From: Pseudomonadota bacterium
Lineage (GTDB): Bacteria; Pseudomonadota; Alphaproteobacteria; Rhizobiales; Xanthobacteraceae
Length of the DNA stretch: 28,751 nucleotides
Assembly: GCA_023442085.1 (NCBI GenBank)
Contig: JAEZMT010000087.1
Span: forward strand, 1-28,751
Reading direction: 5' to 3'
In this document: positions 1 through 8,613 of the stretch, one piece after another
Position numbering within the stretch: the first letter of the stretch is position 1
How the letters are laid out: each line of letters opens with the position of its first letter
Translations under genes and position numbers: made by a program
The notes under the pieces: model-generated
Seen by the model: the letters and a program-made list of their open reading frames with translations, nothing else
Told to the model about the DNA's origin: nothing
Databases searched by the model: none

Positions 1-3
1 AGG

Positions 4-60
4 ATTTTAGAGCGGACATGCTGCCAGTCCATACCTCATCTGAGGTAGGATGGTCGCTCT
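4..60. other. Imperfect nested hairpin downstream of the RTX gene
   Basis: Arms AGAGCG (9-14) and CGCTCT (55-60) enclose CCAT/ATGG (29-32/50-53) and ACCTC/GAGGT (33-37/42-46). The structure sits immediately after the stop of the minus-strand RTX gene, so it could end or protect that transcript. On the minus strand it is not followed by a T-tract, so it is not a canonical intrinsic terminator. Confidence 0.3.
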
Positions 61-63
61 TCC

Positions 64-2187
64 TCACAGTCTCAGGCTTGCGGCATCGAGGCTGCCGGTG
101 CCGGACAGCTTGATGGCGAGGTCGGCGGTGCCGTCGCCGTCGGTGTCGCCCTGCAGCATCCCGCCCGCGAAGCGCAGTTCGCCCGCTGAGCCGGAAAAGG
201 CGGCGGCGCTCACATAGATGAAGGCGTCGTTCCCGGTGCCGCCGATGCTGTTGGCATCGATGCCCGAGAGATCGAGGATGTCGCCCGCCGCTGCGGAGAA
301 GTCTCCGATATAATCGTAGCCGGCCAATGACGTGTCGGCGGCCGCGGAGAAGACGAACTCGTCAGCGCCGTCGCCGCCATAGAGGCTGTCCTTGCCCGCG
401 CCACCCACGAGGATATCGTCGCCGCCGGCGCCGGAGAGCTTGTCGTTACCAGCGCCACCCGTGATGAGGTTGGCCGCTGCGTTGCCGGTGCCGGTGAAGG
501 CGCCGGACCCGGTATAGGTGAGGGTCTCCAGCTCGGCCCCGAGCGTGTAGGACGCGAGCGCGGTGAGAACTGTGTCCGTGCCGCCGCCAGCCTCCTCGGC
601 GATGACATCCTTCGTGGTATCGACCACATAGGTGTCGTTGCCCGTGCCACCCACCAGCGTGTCGATGCCGGTGCCTCCATCGAGATGGTCGTCGCCGTCG
701 AAGCCATAGAGCGTGTCGCCGCCACCGAGGCCCGACAAGATGTCGTTTCCGCCCCCGCCTCTCAGGATATTGGCGGCTCCATTGCCGGTGCCAATAAAGG
801 CCTCCGTGCCCAAATAGGTGAGGCTCTCCAGCTCGCTGCCGAGCACAAAGGCACCCAGCGTCGTTCGCACGCCGTCGAAGCCGCCGCCGGCGGCCTCCAC
901 GATCACGTCGGCGGTGGAATCGACGATGTAGATATCGTCGCCCGAGCCGCCCGCGAGCGTATCGTTGCCGGTGCCGCCATCGAGCGTGTCGTTGCCGGCC
1001 GCGCCCTGCAGGCTGTCATCGCCGCCGAGGCCGCGGAGCGTGTCGTTCAGCGCACCGCCTTTGATGGCATTGCCGAGGTCGTTACCCGTCCCGGAGAACG
1101 TGCCGGTGCCGATGTAGACGAGATTCTCAAGGTCGCCCGCGAGGGTATAGGACTTCAGATAGGACCGGACGGTATCGATGCCGCCGTCGTCCGAGATCAC
1201 GTCCCCATTGGCATCCACGAGGTAGGTGTCGTCCCCAAGGCCGCCGAACATCAGGTCGTTTCCGGTGCCGCCGCTGAGCGTGTCGTCGCCATCGCCGCCC
1301 TGAAGCGTGTCGTTGCCCGCATCGCCCTTCAGCGTGTCGTTCCCACCGCCGCCGAAGAGGGTGTCATTGCCCGCGCCGCCGTAGATTGCATAAGTGCCGG
1401 CACCGCTGACGATGGTGTCGTCTCCGCTGCTACCCTCCACGCGCACGTCGAGGCCACTCGCCATCTTGCCGGTGAGGTCGAGCGTCCCGGCGGCTGTGAG
1501 CCTGAGCGTGACGCCGTTGCCCGTGCCACCGGCGGTCGAGATGGAAACGAACTGCGAGAACTGACCGGCAAAACCGGCGATGATCGCACCGTTCTCGACG
1601 GTCAGGCTTTCGATTCCGGCAATGCTGGAGAGCGGAATGAAGGTCGCCCTCTTGATCGTGAGGCTGTCGTAGCCATAGCCGCCGAAAATGGCCGCTGGCG
1701 CCGTGGGAGGCGCGAAATATGTGGGCAGATTGTATGCGGACAGGGAGATGACGTCGTTTCCATCACCGCCCAGAATATTCGAGGCATAGTCGATCGTGCC
1801 GTTTCGGACGACGCTGATGACGTCATTTCCCGCCCCACCATCGACAGATACGAAACCGACTTCGTTCAACTGGATCGTATCGTTTCCATCGCCGCCCCAA
1901 ACGACCGTCCGCTCGCTCCAGACATTGTTGATGAAATCGTCGCCCGGCCCGCCGTCAAGATAGTCCAAGCCTCGACCGCCCCAGATCCTGTCGTTGCCAT
2001 ATCCGCCGTAAATTGTCTCGTTGCCGGGTCCGCCGATGACTGTATCGTCTCCACCTAAGGCATAGAGCGTGTCGTATGAAAAATAATTCGAACCGATACC
2101 GATGAGATTATTGGCACTGTCGTAATAATTGATCTGAGATCCGCCTATGACGTAGTCCACGCCATCGCCAAAGTAATATGCCGGCAT
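64..2187 (-). CDS. RTX calcium-binding protein, type I secretion substrate
   Basis: A secreted Ca2+-binding repeat protein of 707 residues. It carries many GGxGxDxLx nonapeptides in blocks through its length, three longer units of about 100 residues (from about nt 1236, 942 and 642 leftward), each starting GDDxYxVD and containing a TLGxELExLxYxG-like stretch, and a C-terminal serralysin-type secretion domain (last ~100 residues, DILDLSGIDAN ... LRL end). There is no N-terminal signal peptide, as expected for type I export. I chose the ATG at 2187 because GGAG lies 6 nt upstream, and because the frame upstream to 2316 adds two cysteines to an otherwise Cys-free protein; RTX substrates usually lack Cys. 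It diverges from the glycosyltransferase/HlyB/HlyD operon, its likely exporter. Whether it is an adhesin, S-layer-like protein or matrix protein cannot be told; no catalytic domain was recognised. Confidence 0.93.
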   Translation of the reverse strand: MPAYYFGDGVDYVIGGSQINYYDSANNLIGIGSNYFSYDTLYALGGDDTVIGGPGNETIYGGYGNDRIWGGRGLDYLDGGPGDDFINNVWSERTVVWGGDGNDTIQLNEVGFVSVDGGAGNDVISVVRNGTIDYASNILGGDGNDVISLSAYNLPTYFAPPTAPAAIFGGYGYDSLTIKRATFIPLSSIAGIESLTVENGAIIAGFAGQFSQFVSISTAGGTGNGVTLRLTAAGTLDLTGKMASGLDVRVEGSSGDDTIVSGAGTYAIYGGAGNDTLFGGGGNDTLKGDAGNDTLQGGDGDDTLSGGTGNDLMFGGLGDDTYLVDANGDVISDDGGIDTVRSYLKSYTLAGDLENLVYIGTGTFSGTGNDLGNAIKGGALNDTLRGLGGDDSLQGAAGNDTLDGGTGNDTLAGGSGDDIYIVDSTADVIVEAAGGGFDGVRTTLGAFVLGSELESLTYLGTEAFIGTGNGAANILRGGGGNDILSGLGGGDTLYGFDGDDHLDGGTGIDTLVGGTGNDTYVVDTTKDVIAEEAGGGTDTVLTALASYTLGAELETLTYTGSGAFTGTGNAAANLITGGAGNDKLSGAGGDDILVGGAGKDSLYGGDGADEFVFSAAADTSLAGYDYIGDFSAAAGDILDLSGIDANSIGGTGNDAFIYVSAAAFSGSAGELRFAGGMLQGDTDGDGTADLAIKLSGTGSLDAASLRL

Positions 2188-2626
2188 TTCCCACTCCGCA
2201 GGCAGGCATTTTAGGTTGCCGCTGGAGACCACAAAAACAGCGAGGTGGCTGGCGCGCGGGGCATCGCCATTCATCGGAGCGCAAGCTTTAGCAACGAAGG
2301 CACGAGGAAAGATCACCCAATTGGATTAGGTTTTCGACATGTCGCGCGCCGTTCCTCCAATTGGAGGACGCAGCGCGGGCATGAGCGTCTAGGGTCGTGG
2401 ACCTCTGAATTCAGGGGACGTGCCGTCGGACATGCCACGTCCAGACCTGTCGCTGCCACGCTGGCCGTGGCGCAGCGCCCCTTCGGACGAGATCTTTCAG
2501 CCCCCACGCCCGCCAAAACTTTGATCTTGCAGCGGCGTCCGAGCAACTGGTATGCGGCCTGAGGGGCGAGAACAAACCTGCTCAACCAATGTGCCGAAAG
2601 GTTCAATCCCACAGGCGAGGGGCACG
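2188..2626. promoter_or_regulatory. Divergent intergenic region with clustered palindromes
   Basis: This 439-bp gap lies between the divergent RTX and glycosyltransferase genes. It contains CCAATTGG (2317-2324), CGACATGTCG (2335-2344), a perfect 16-bp palindrome TCCTCCAATTGGAGGA (2353-2368), an imperfect 16-bp palindrome around GAATTC (2402-2417), and a 7-bp inverted repeat GGACGTG/CACGTCC (2416-2422/2436-2442). The two CCAATTGG cores are exactly 40 bp apart. This is consistent with operator sites serving both directions, but no regulator is encoded nearby. I could not identify convincing -35/-10 boxes. Short open frames here have no recognisable similarity. Confidence 0.5.
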
Positions 2627-4375
2627 GTGACGTCGTCGAGGCCAAAACCCGAGATCGCCGGATCGCGGCCCAGCGACGCTTCGGCCCCGCCGATCATGGC
2701 CGTCGGGCCCGACGAGGCCATCGCAGCGCCGCCCGCCGCCATTTTCTTTCATCCCGAGGCCTATTCCACCGACATGCCTCGGCTGATGGGGCGCAATGCG
2801 GCTGGGGAGTCGTTCCTCAAAGGCTACCTGGCCCATGCGCGGGCCCCGCGCTTCTTTGCCCTTGCGGACGATCCGAGCCATGCCGACGCCTTTCGGGCGG
2901 CGGTCGCAGGTGCCGGGCGCGGCGAGGCGGTGACGGTGCTGGACAAGGCCCGAACGGGCCATCTCGCCGAGGTCGGGACGCTCTTCTATCCCGGCCCGGA
3001 CCTCGCCGTGCTGGCGGAGCGTCGCAGCCTGTTCGTCGACAATGGCTGGAGCCTCAGCGGCATCACCCACACCACATCCTCGACCCGCGCGATGGATGCG
3101 ATCACCGCCATGGTGACGGGCAGCGTGCAGCCGTGGGACGCGCTGATCTGCACGTCGCAGGCGGTGCGCGCCAACGTCGAGCATCTGCTCGGCGCCGAGA
3201 CCGAGCGCATGCGCCGCCGCTTCAAGGCGGCGCAGACCGTGCTGCCGCAACTGCCGGTGATCCCGCTCGGCATCGACACGGCACGCTTCGCCTTTACCGA
3301 GGATGCGCGGGCGCAGGCGCGGGCGGCGATCGGCGTGGCGGAAGACGCCGTCGTCGTCCTGTTTGTGGGGCGCCTGTCCTTCCACGCCAAGGCGCACCCT
3401 TTGGCCATGTATCGTGCGCTGGAGACGGCTGCCGCGGCCGAGGGCAAGGGCCGCCCGGTGGTGCTGGTGGAGTGCGGCTGGTTCGCCAACGCGCATATCG
3501 AGTCGGCATTCGGCGAAGCCGCCGCGGTCGCCTGCCCGAGCGTGCGTGTCGTGCGGCTCGACGGCCGGTCGGAGGAGGCGCGCCGGACGGCCTGGGGCGC
3601 GGCGGACATCTTCTGCTCGCTGTCGGACAACATCCAGGAAACCTTCGGCATCACGCCGGTGGAGGCTATGGCGGCCGGCCTGCCTGTGGTGGTCAGCGAT
3701 TGGGACGGATATCGCGACACGGTGCGCGACGGCATCGACGGCTTTCGCGTGCCCACGCTCATGCCGGCCGGCGGACTTGGCGGCGACCTCGCCGTGCGCC
3801 ATGCGCTGGAAGTCGATACCTATGACATGTACTGCGGCCTCGCCGCCGCTCTGGTGGCGGTGGACGTGGAAGCGACCGCTGCCGCCTTCGGCCGCCTGAT
3901 CGCCTCTCCGGACCTGCGCCGCCGCATGGGCGAGGCGGGGCGCCGTCGCGCCCGGGAGGTGTATGATTGGGCGAGCCTGATCCCACGCTACGAAGCACTG
4001 TGGACGGAACTCGCCGGCATTCGCGCCACTGCGGCGACGACGCGCGGCGCGCCGGCCCGGCCCGACCCCTTCACGGCGTTCGCGGCCTATCCGACGCGCG
4101 TCCTGGAGCCGGACACCCGGCTCGCCCTCGCAACGGGGCTCGACCGCGCCGGAGCGCAGGCGCGCCTCTCCGCCGACCTCTGCCTTGCCATGGTCAGCTA
4201 CGCGCGCCACGTCCTGCCGCCGACCGAGGACATCGCCGCAATTCTCGCGCAGGCGACCCCGGAGGAGCGGCCGGCGCACGATCTGATCGCCGGCGTCCCC
4301 GCCGGGCGCCGGGCCCAGGCGTTGCGGGCGCTGGCCTGGATGGTCAAGCTCGGCGCGCTGAAGGTCGTGCCATGA
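2627..4375 (+). CDS. GT4-family glycosyltransferase upstream of the T1SS exporter
   Basis: A group 1 (GT4, GT-B fold) glycosyltransferase of about 582 residues, predicted cytoplasmic. The C-terminal donor-binding half shows VVVLFVGRLSFHAK, then the E-x7-E motif in ETFGITPVEAMAAG followed by GLPVVVSDWDGYRDTV (about residues 338-360). It has roughly 100 extra residues after the GT-B core, making it longer than the usual 370-420. The start is uncertain: I prefer GTG 2627 because GAGG precedes it by about 6 nt; the frame is open from 2552 and an ATG lies at 2696. It overlaps the following 22-codon micro-ORF by ATGA and so is transcriptionally tied to the ABC exporter. Its place between an RTX substrate and its exporter suggests that it glycosylates the secreted protein or a surface anchor; this is inference. 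Confidence 0.85.
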   Translation: MTSSRPKPEIAGSRPSDASAPPIMAVGPDEAIAAPPAAIFFHPEAYSTDMPRLMGRNAAGESFLKGYLAHARAPRFFALADDPSHADAFRAAVAGAGRGEAVTVLDKARTGHLAEVGTLFYPGPDLAVLAERRSLFVDNGWSLSGITHTTSSTRAMDAITAMVTGSVQPWDALICTSQAVRANVEHLLGAETERMRRRFKAAQTVLPQLPVIPLGIDTARFAFTEDARAQARAAIGVAEDAVVVLFVGRLSFHAKAHPLAMYRALETAAAAEGKGRPVVLVECGWFANAHIESAFGEAAAVACPSVRVVRLDGRSEEARRTAWGAADIFCSLSDNIQETFGITPVEAMAAGLPVVVSDWDGYRDTVRDGIDGFRVPTLMPAGGLGGDLAVRHALEVDTYDMYCGLAAALVAVDVEATAAAFGRLIASPDLRRRMGEAGRRRAREVYDWASLIPRYEALWTELAGIRATAATTRGAPARPDPFTAFAAYPTRVLEPDTRLALATGLDRAGAQARLSADLCLAMVSYARHVLPPTEDIAAILAQATPEERPAHDLIAGVPAGRRAQALRALAWMVKLGALKVVP

Positions 4376-4440
4376 TGGAGCGCCAAGATGCGTTCCGGGC
4401 CGGACTTGTCACGGCGAACGGGAAGGTTCGCCGCGCATGA
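4372..4440 (+). CDS. 22-codon coupling micro-ORF between glycosyltransferase and hlyB
   Basis: The frame starts ATGATGGAG and ends GCATGA, encoding 22 residues (begins MMERQDAF, ends GKVRRA). Its ATG overlaps the glycosyltransferase stop as ATGA, and its own TGA overlaps the exporter ATG as ATGA, so the three frames are joined end to end with no gap. The peptide is basic at its C-terminus and resembles nothing I recognise. The likely role, if translated, is translational coupling that carries ribosomes from the glycosyltransferase to the exporter start. Alternatively it is simply the spacer holding the exporter ribosome-binding site (GGAAGG, about 10 nt before 4437). Confidence 0.35.
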   Translation: MMERQDAFRAGLVTANGKVRRA

Positions 4441-6629
4441 CCACCGAGCCCCCCCGCGCGAACGAGACCGTCGATGACTTGCGCGCCGCCGAGCAGCCGC
4501 AGGTGGATAGCGGCCTCACCGCCTTGTGCGGCATCGCCGCATATTTCCGCATCCCGGCCGAGGTCAACGCGCTGCGCCGCGATCTCGCCCTCGGCAGCGG
4601 GCAGACGGCGGGCGAGGACGAGGTGGTGCGCGCCGCCCGCCTGCTTGGGCTGAAGGCCGCCGTCGGCAAGCTCGCCTTCCCCGCCGGTCTGGAGACGCTC
4701 ACCGCGCCCTCCCTGCTGCAGGACAAGGCCGGCGGCTTCCATGTGTTCGGCGGCAAGCTGCCGGATGGCCGCTTCCGCATCATCGATCCGGTCACGCGCA
4801 TCGAGAGGCCGGAGCCTGCCGAGGCTTTCGCCGCGCTGTTCCAGCCATCGGCCCTCAGGGTGGCCCGGCGCTTCCGCGGCGCGGGCATCGATCCGGAAAC
4901 CTTCAGCTTCCGCTGGTTCCTGCCCTTCATCTGGCGCTATCGCCGCCCGCTGTCCCACGTCCTGCTGGCGTCGCTGTTCATCCAGCTCTTCGCCCTCGTC
5001 ACCCCCCTGTTCTTCCAGGTGGTGGTGGACAAGGTGCTGACGCATCAAGGCATGTCGACGCTCACGGTGCTGGTGGTCGGGCTCGTCATCATCGGCGCCT
5101 TCGACGTGGTGCTGCAATATCTGCGGACCTACGCACTGTCGCACACCACAAACCGCATCGACGTGGAGCTGGGCCAGAAGCTGTTTCAGCACCTGCTGCG
5201 CCTGCCCATCGGCTATTTCGAGACCCGCTCCGCCGGCCAGACGGTGGCGCGGGTGCGGGAACTGGAGACCATCCGCTCCTTCCTTACGGGCCAAGGCCTG
5301 TTCGCCGCGCTGGACTGCCTGTTCGCCATCATCTTCATCAGCGTGCTGTTTGCCTACAGCGCCTTTCTCGCGCTCATCGTGGTGGCGACCATCCCGCTCT
5401 ATCTTCTCGTCAGCTTCGGCGTGCGGCCGGCCCTGCGCACCCGGATCAAGGAGAAGTTCGACCGCGGCGCGCTCAGCCAGCAGTTCCTGGTGGAGACGGT
5501 TGTCGGCATCCAGACAGTCAAGGCCGCCGCCGTCGAGCCCATCGCCCAGTCGGAATGGGAGGAACGGCTCGCCGGCTACGTGAAGACCTCCTTCGACGCG
5601 ACGCAGCTTGCCGCCATCGGCCAGAACGCGATCCAGTACATTTCCAAGCTCTCCACCGCCTTCATCCTGTTCTTCGGCGCGCGGGCGGTGATCGAGGGCG
5701 ATCTGACGGTCGGCCAGCTCATCGCCTTCAACATGATCGCCTCGCAGGTCGCCCAGCCGGTGCTGCGCCTGTCGCAGATCTTCCAGGATTTCCAGCAGGT
5801 CATGATCTCGGTGGAGCGCCTCGGCGACATCCTCAACGCCCCGGCCGAGCGGATGCCGCGCCAGCGCACCGCGCCGCCGCCGCCGGGGGGCGCCATAGAG
5901 CTGCGCAACGTCTCGTTCCGCTACCGGCCCGGTTTGCCGGACGTGCTGAAGCAGGTGTCGCTCGGCATCCGCCCCGGCGAGGTCATCGGCATCGTCGGGC
6001 CGTCCGGCTCGGGCAAGTCCACCCTCACCAAGCTCATCCAGCGTTTCTATATGCCCAATGAGGGGCAGGTGCTGCTCGACGGCGCCGACCTCAGCCAGGT
6101 GGACCCCTCATGGCTCCGGCGGCACATCGGCGTGGTGCTGCAGGAGAACCTCCTGTTCAACCGCACCATCCACGACAACATCGCGCTCGCCGACCCAGCC
6201 ATGCCGCGGGCGAAGGTGGCGGCCATCGCGCGCCTCGCGGGCGTGGACGAGTTCGTGTCCAAGATGCCCGAGGGCTACGACACGATGATCGAGGAGCGCG
6301 GCGCTAACCTGTCGGGGGGGCAGCGCCAGCGCATCGCTATCGCCCGGGCGCTCGCCACCAACCCGCCCATCCTCATCTTCGACGAGGCCACCAGCGCCCT
6401 CGACTATGAGAGCGAGCGGGTGATTCAGGGCAACATGCGCCAGATCGTGAAGGGGCGTACCGTCATCATCATCGCCCACCGCCTCGCGGCGGTGCGTGAC
6501 TGCACGCGGATCATCGGGATGCAGGAGGGGCGCGTGGTGGAGGCCGGCACCCACGAGCAATTGCTCGCGCGGCCGAACGGCCTTTACGCGCGCCTGTGGG
6601 CCATGCAGGTGGCGAAGGAGACCACATGA
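4437..6629 (+). CDS. Type I secretion ABC transporter, HlyB-type with C39-like domain
   Basis: Inner-membrane ATPase/permease of 730 residues that powers type I export. Domains in order are an N-terminal C39 peptidase-like domain (about 20-140), a six-helix ABC transmembrane domain (about 165-440) and a nucleotide-binding domain (about 485-730). Visible motifs are Walker A GPSGSGKST (521-529), Q-loop Q569, signature LSGGQ (625-629), Walker B ILIFDE (645-650) and H-loop H681. In the C39-like domain the position of the catalytic Cys is Ser25 (DSG where peptidases have DCG), while H102 and D117 are kept; this fits the non-cleaving substrate-binding domain of RTX exporters. It is ATGA-coupled to the micro-ORF upstream and to HlyD downstream. 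The probable substrate is the RTX protein at 64-2187. Confidence 0.95.
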   Translation: MTTEPPRANETVDDLRAAEQPQVDSGLTALCGIAAYFRIPAEVNALRRDLALGSGQTAGEDEVVRAARLLGLKAAVGKLAFPAGLETLTAPSLLQDKAGGFHVFGGKLPDGRFRIIDPVTRIERPEPAEAFAALFQPSALRVARRFRGAGIDPETFSFRWFLPFIWRYRRPLSHVLLASLFIQLFALVTPLFFQVVVDKVLTHQGMSTLTVLVVGLVIIGAFDVVLQYLRTYALSHTTNRIDVELGQKLFQHLLRLPIGYFETRSAGQTVARVRELETIRSFLTGQGLFAALDCLFAIIFISVLFAYSAFLALIVVATIPLYLLVSFGVRPALRTRIKEKFDRGALSQQFLVETVVGIQTVKAAAVEPIAQSEWEERLAGYVKTSFDATQLAAIGQNAIQYISKLSTAFILFFGARAVIEGDLTVGQLIAFNMIASQVAQPVLRLSQIFQDFQQVMISVERLGDILNAPAERMPRQRTAPPPPGGAIELRNVSFRYRPGLPDVLKQVSLGIRPGEVIGIVGPSGSGKSTLTKLIQRFYMPNEGQVLLDGADLSQVDPSWLRRHIGVVLQENLLFNRTIHDNIALADPAMPRAKVAAIARLAGVDEFVSKMPEGYDTMIEERGANLSGGQRQRIAIARALATNPPILIFDEATSALDYESERVIQGNMRQIVKGRTVIIIAHRLAAVRDCTRIIGMQEGRVVEAGTHEQLLARPNGLYARLWAMQVAKETT

Positions 6630-8131
6630 GCGACGCCTCCGGCGCCACCTCCATGCCCTCCGCGACGCCCGCCGGCCCATCCGGCCCCGGGACGCCGCCG
6701 GGCGGCGAGGCGTCGGCGCCCGCGAAGCCGCGCGCGCGCCACAGCACGGCCGACCGGGCCTTCCTTCCCGCGGCGCTGGAGATCGTGGACACCCCGCCCT
6801 CCCCCATCTCCATCGCCCTGCTGGTGTCCATCTGCCTCCTCGCCGCGGTGGCCCTGCTGTGGAGCTGGATCGGCAAGGTGGACGTGATGGCCATCGCCGC
6901 CGGCAAGATCCAGCCGGCGGGGCGGGTGAAGGTGGTTGAGCCGCTGGAGACCGGCCGCGTGGAGATGCTGGCCGTCGCGGACGGTCAGCCGGTGAAGGCG
7001 GGCGCCATCCTGATGCGCCTCGACCCCCGCGAGGGTCAGGCCGATGTTGCCGCTCTGACGGCGGCCCTCGCCTCCTTCCAGGCCGAGGCCGTGCGCCGCC
7101 GCGCCGCCCTCGCCGCGGCCCGAGACGGCGTCATCCCGCCCCTCGCATGGGATGCCGAGGTGCCGGCCCACGTACGCGAGCGCGAGGCGACCGTGCTTAC
7201 GAGCGACTTCGAGAAGCTGCAGACGCAGATCGCCACGCTCGATGCCCAAGCCGCGCAGAAACGGGCCGAGCAGGACCGGCTGCGCGCGACCATCCTGGCG
7301 CAGCGCACGCTGCTCGGCACCCAGGACGAGCGCGTCGGCATGCGTGCCGAGTTGATCCGGCGGGAGGTCGGCTCCAAAGCGCAGCTGATCGATGCGCAGG
7401 AGGTGCGCCAGACCCAGGAGGTGAACCTCAAGGTCCAGGAAGGGCAATTGGCGGAGGCCGTCGCCGCCATCGATGTCATCGACCGCAACCGCGTCGGCCT
7501 GAAGGCGGCTTTCGTCGCCGAGAACGCGCAGCGGCTCGCGGACATCGAGCGGCAGATCGAGGACACGCGCGAGCGCCTCTCCAAGGCCCGCGCGCGGCTT
7601 GACCACATGACCATCACCGCCCCCATCTCCGGCACCGTCACCGCCATGTCGGTCATCGGCACCGGACAGGTCGTCAGCACGGGCGACGAATTGCTCCGCA
7701 TCGTTCCGGACGGCACCAAGCTGGAGCTGGAGGTGTACATGCCGAACCAGGACATGGGCTTCGTGCATGAGGGGGCGGATGTGACGGTGAAGGTCGATTC
7801 CTTCCCCTTCACCCGCTTCGGGACGCTCTCCGGCAAGGTCGTTCGCATCGCCCGCGACGCGGTGGCCGAGCCCGAGGCGAACCAGTTCATCGCCACACCC
7901 GGCTCTTCCCCGCGCAGCCGGGGCGCGGGCGGCACGCAACGGATGCAGAACCTCGTCTTTCCCGTCACCGTGGCTTTGGACCAGCAGTACATCGTGGTGG
8001 ACGGCGCACGGGTGCCCCTCTCAGCCGGCATGACGGCACAGGCCGAGGTCAAAACCGGCCAGCGACGCATCCTGGAATATCTGTTCTCGCCCCTTGTCGA
8101 TGTCGGGTCGAGCGCGATGCGCGAGCGCTGA
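6626..8131 (+). CDS. HlyD-family type I secretion periplasmic adaptor
   Basis: Membrane fusion protein of 501 residues linking the ABC exporter to an outer-membrane TolC-type channel. It has a Pro/Ala-rich cytoplasmic N-terminus, one transmembrane helix (about 61-83), a lipoyl-like half-motif, a long coiled-coil hairpin (about 130-330), and the C-terminal barrel with ITAPISGTVTAM and the family signature PFTRFGTLSGKV. The start is the ATG at 6626, which overlaps the exporter stop as ATGA and has GAAGGAG 5 nt upstream. The Gly/Arg/Ser-rich insertion near residues 425-435 is slightly unusual. No TolC homologue is encoded in the window, so the channel is presumably encoded elsewhere. Confidence 0.94.
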   Translation: MSDASGATSMPSATPAGPSGPGTPPGGEASAPAKPRARHSTADRAFLPAALEIVDTPPSPISIALLVSICLLAAVALLWSWIGKVDVMAIAAGKIQPAGRVKVVEPLETGRVEMLAVADGQPVKAGAILMRLDPREGQADVAALTAALASFQAEAVRRRAALAAARDGVIPPLAWDAEVPAHVREREATVLTSDFEKLQTQIATLDAQAAQKRAEQDRLRATILAQRTLLGTQDERVGMRAELIRREVGSKAQLIDAQEVRQTQEVNLKVQEGQLAEAVAAIDVIDRNRVGLKAAFVAENAQRLADIERQIEDTRERLSKARARLDHMTITAPISGTVTAMSVIGTGQVVSTGDELLRIVPDGTKLELEVYMPNQDMGFVHEGADVTVKVDSFPFTRFGTLSGKVVRIARDAVAEPEANQFIATPGSSPRSRGAGGTQRMQNLVFPVTVALDQQYIVVDGARVPLSAGMTAQAEVKTGQRRILEYLFSPLVDVGSSAMRER

Positions 8132-8570
8132 CGGCAGGATATTTCGGGACGGTTGCGCCCTACCTTTGCAATTCACCAGCGACGCCGGCAACGACACGCT
8201 CCTCGGTGGGGCCGGCCGTGACCGCCTCTTCGGCGGCCTTGGCGCCGACGCCCCCTATGGCGGCGCAGACGCCGACGTCTTCGTCTATACCGACGTTGCC
8301 CAGTCGTACGGCTCGAGCTTCGACACCATCTTCGACTTCGACGCCTCCCAGGACCGCATCGACCTGTCCGCCATCGACGCCAACAGCGTCGGCGGCAGCG
8401 CCGGCGATGCGTTCGTCTATGTGGGCGCGGCAGCGTTCTCCGGCACCACCAGCGAACTGCGGTTCGCGGACTGCCAGTTGCAGGGCGACACCAATGGCGA
8501 CCGCGTCGCCGATCTCACCATCGCCGTGTCCGGCGGGGCGGGCGTCCCATCCTCCGCGCTGAGGCTGTAG
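8094..8570 (+). pseudogene. Orphan RTX C-terminal secretion domain (probable gene remnant)
   Basis: From about 8170 this frame encodes a few RTX nonapeptides (GGAGRDRLF, GGLGADAPY) and then a complete serralysin-type C-terminal domain that closely parallels the end of the RTX protein at 64-2187 (IDLSAIDANSVGG here, LDLSGIDANSIGG there; both end in LRL). The first ~25 codons are unlike RTX and lie partly inside hlyD; the only starts are TTG 8094 or ATG 8100 with no good ribosome-binding site. The frame contains cysteines, one within the domain (ADCQLQ), which RTX proteins normally avoid. I read it as a decayed or truncated second substrate gene; a short functional secreted protein of about 156 residues is the alternative. 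Confidence 0.6.
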
Positions 8571-8613
8571 CGCTTCCGGAGCGTCCACTCCGAGAACCTG
8601 CGACGAAATGGCA

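Noticed and set aside
685..2058. A 457-codon open frame on the plus strand inside the RTX gene
   Set aside because: It is antisense to a clear RTX repeat protein, and its Val/Ala/Arg-rich repeats are the mirror of the GGxGxD repeats. No independent motif is seen.
2603..4279. A 558-codon minus-strand frame opposite the first glycosyltransferase
   Set aside because: It is a His/Arg/Ala/Gly-rich artefact of GC-rich codon bias, and the plus strand has recognisable GT4 motifs.
64..8570. An invertible DNA segment bounded by the two RTX 3' ends
   Set aside because: The two ends are in inverted orientation, but their nucleotide match is only moderate and interrupted by many synonymous changes, and no recombinase gene or site is seen.
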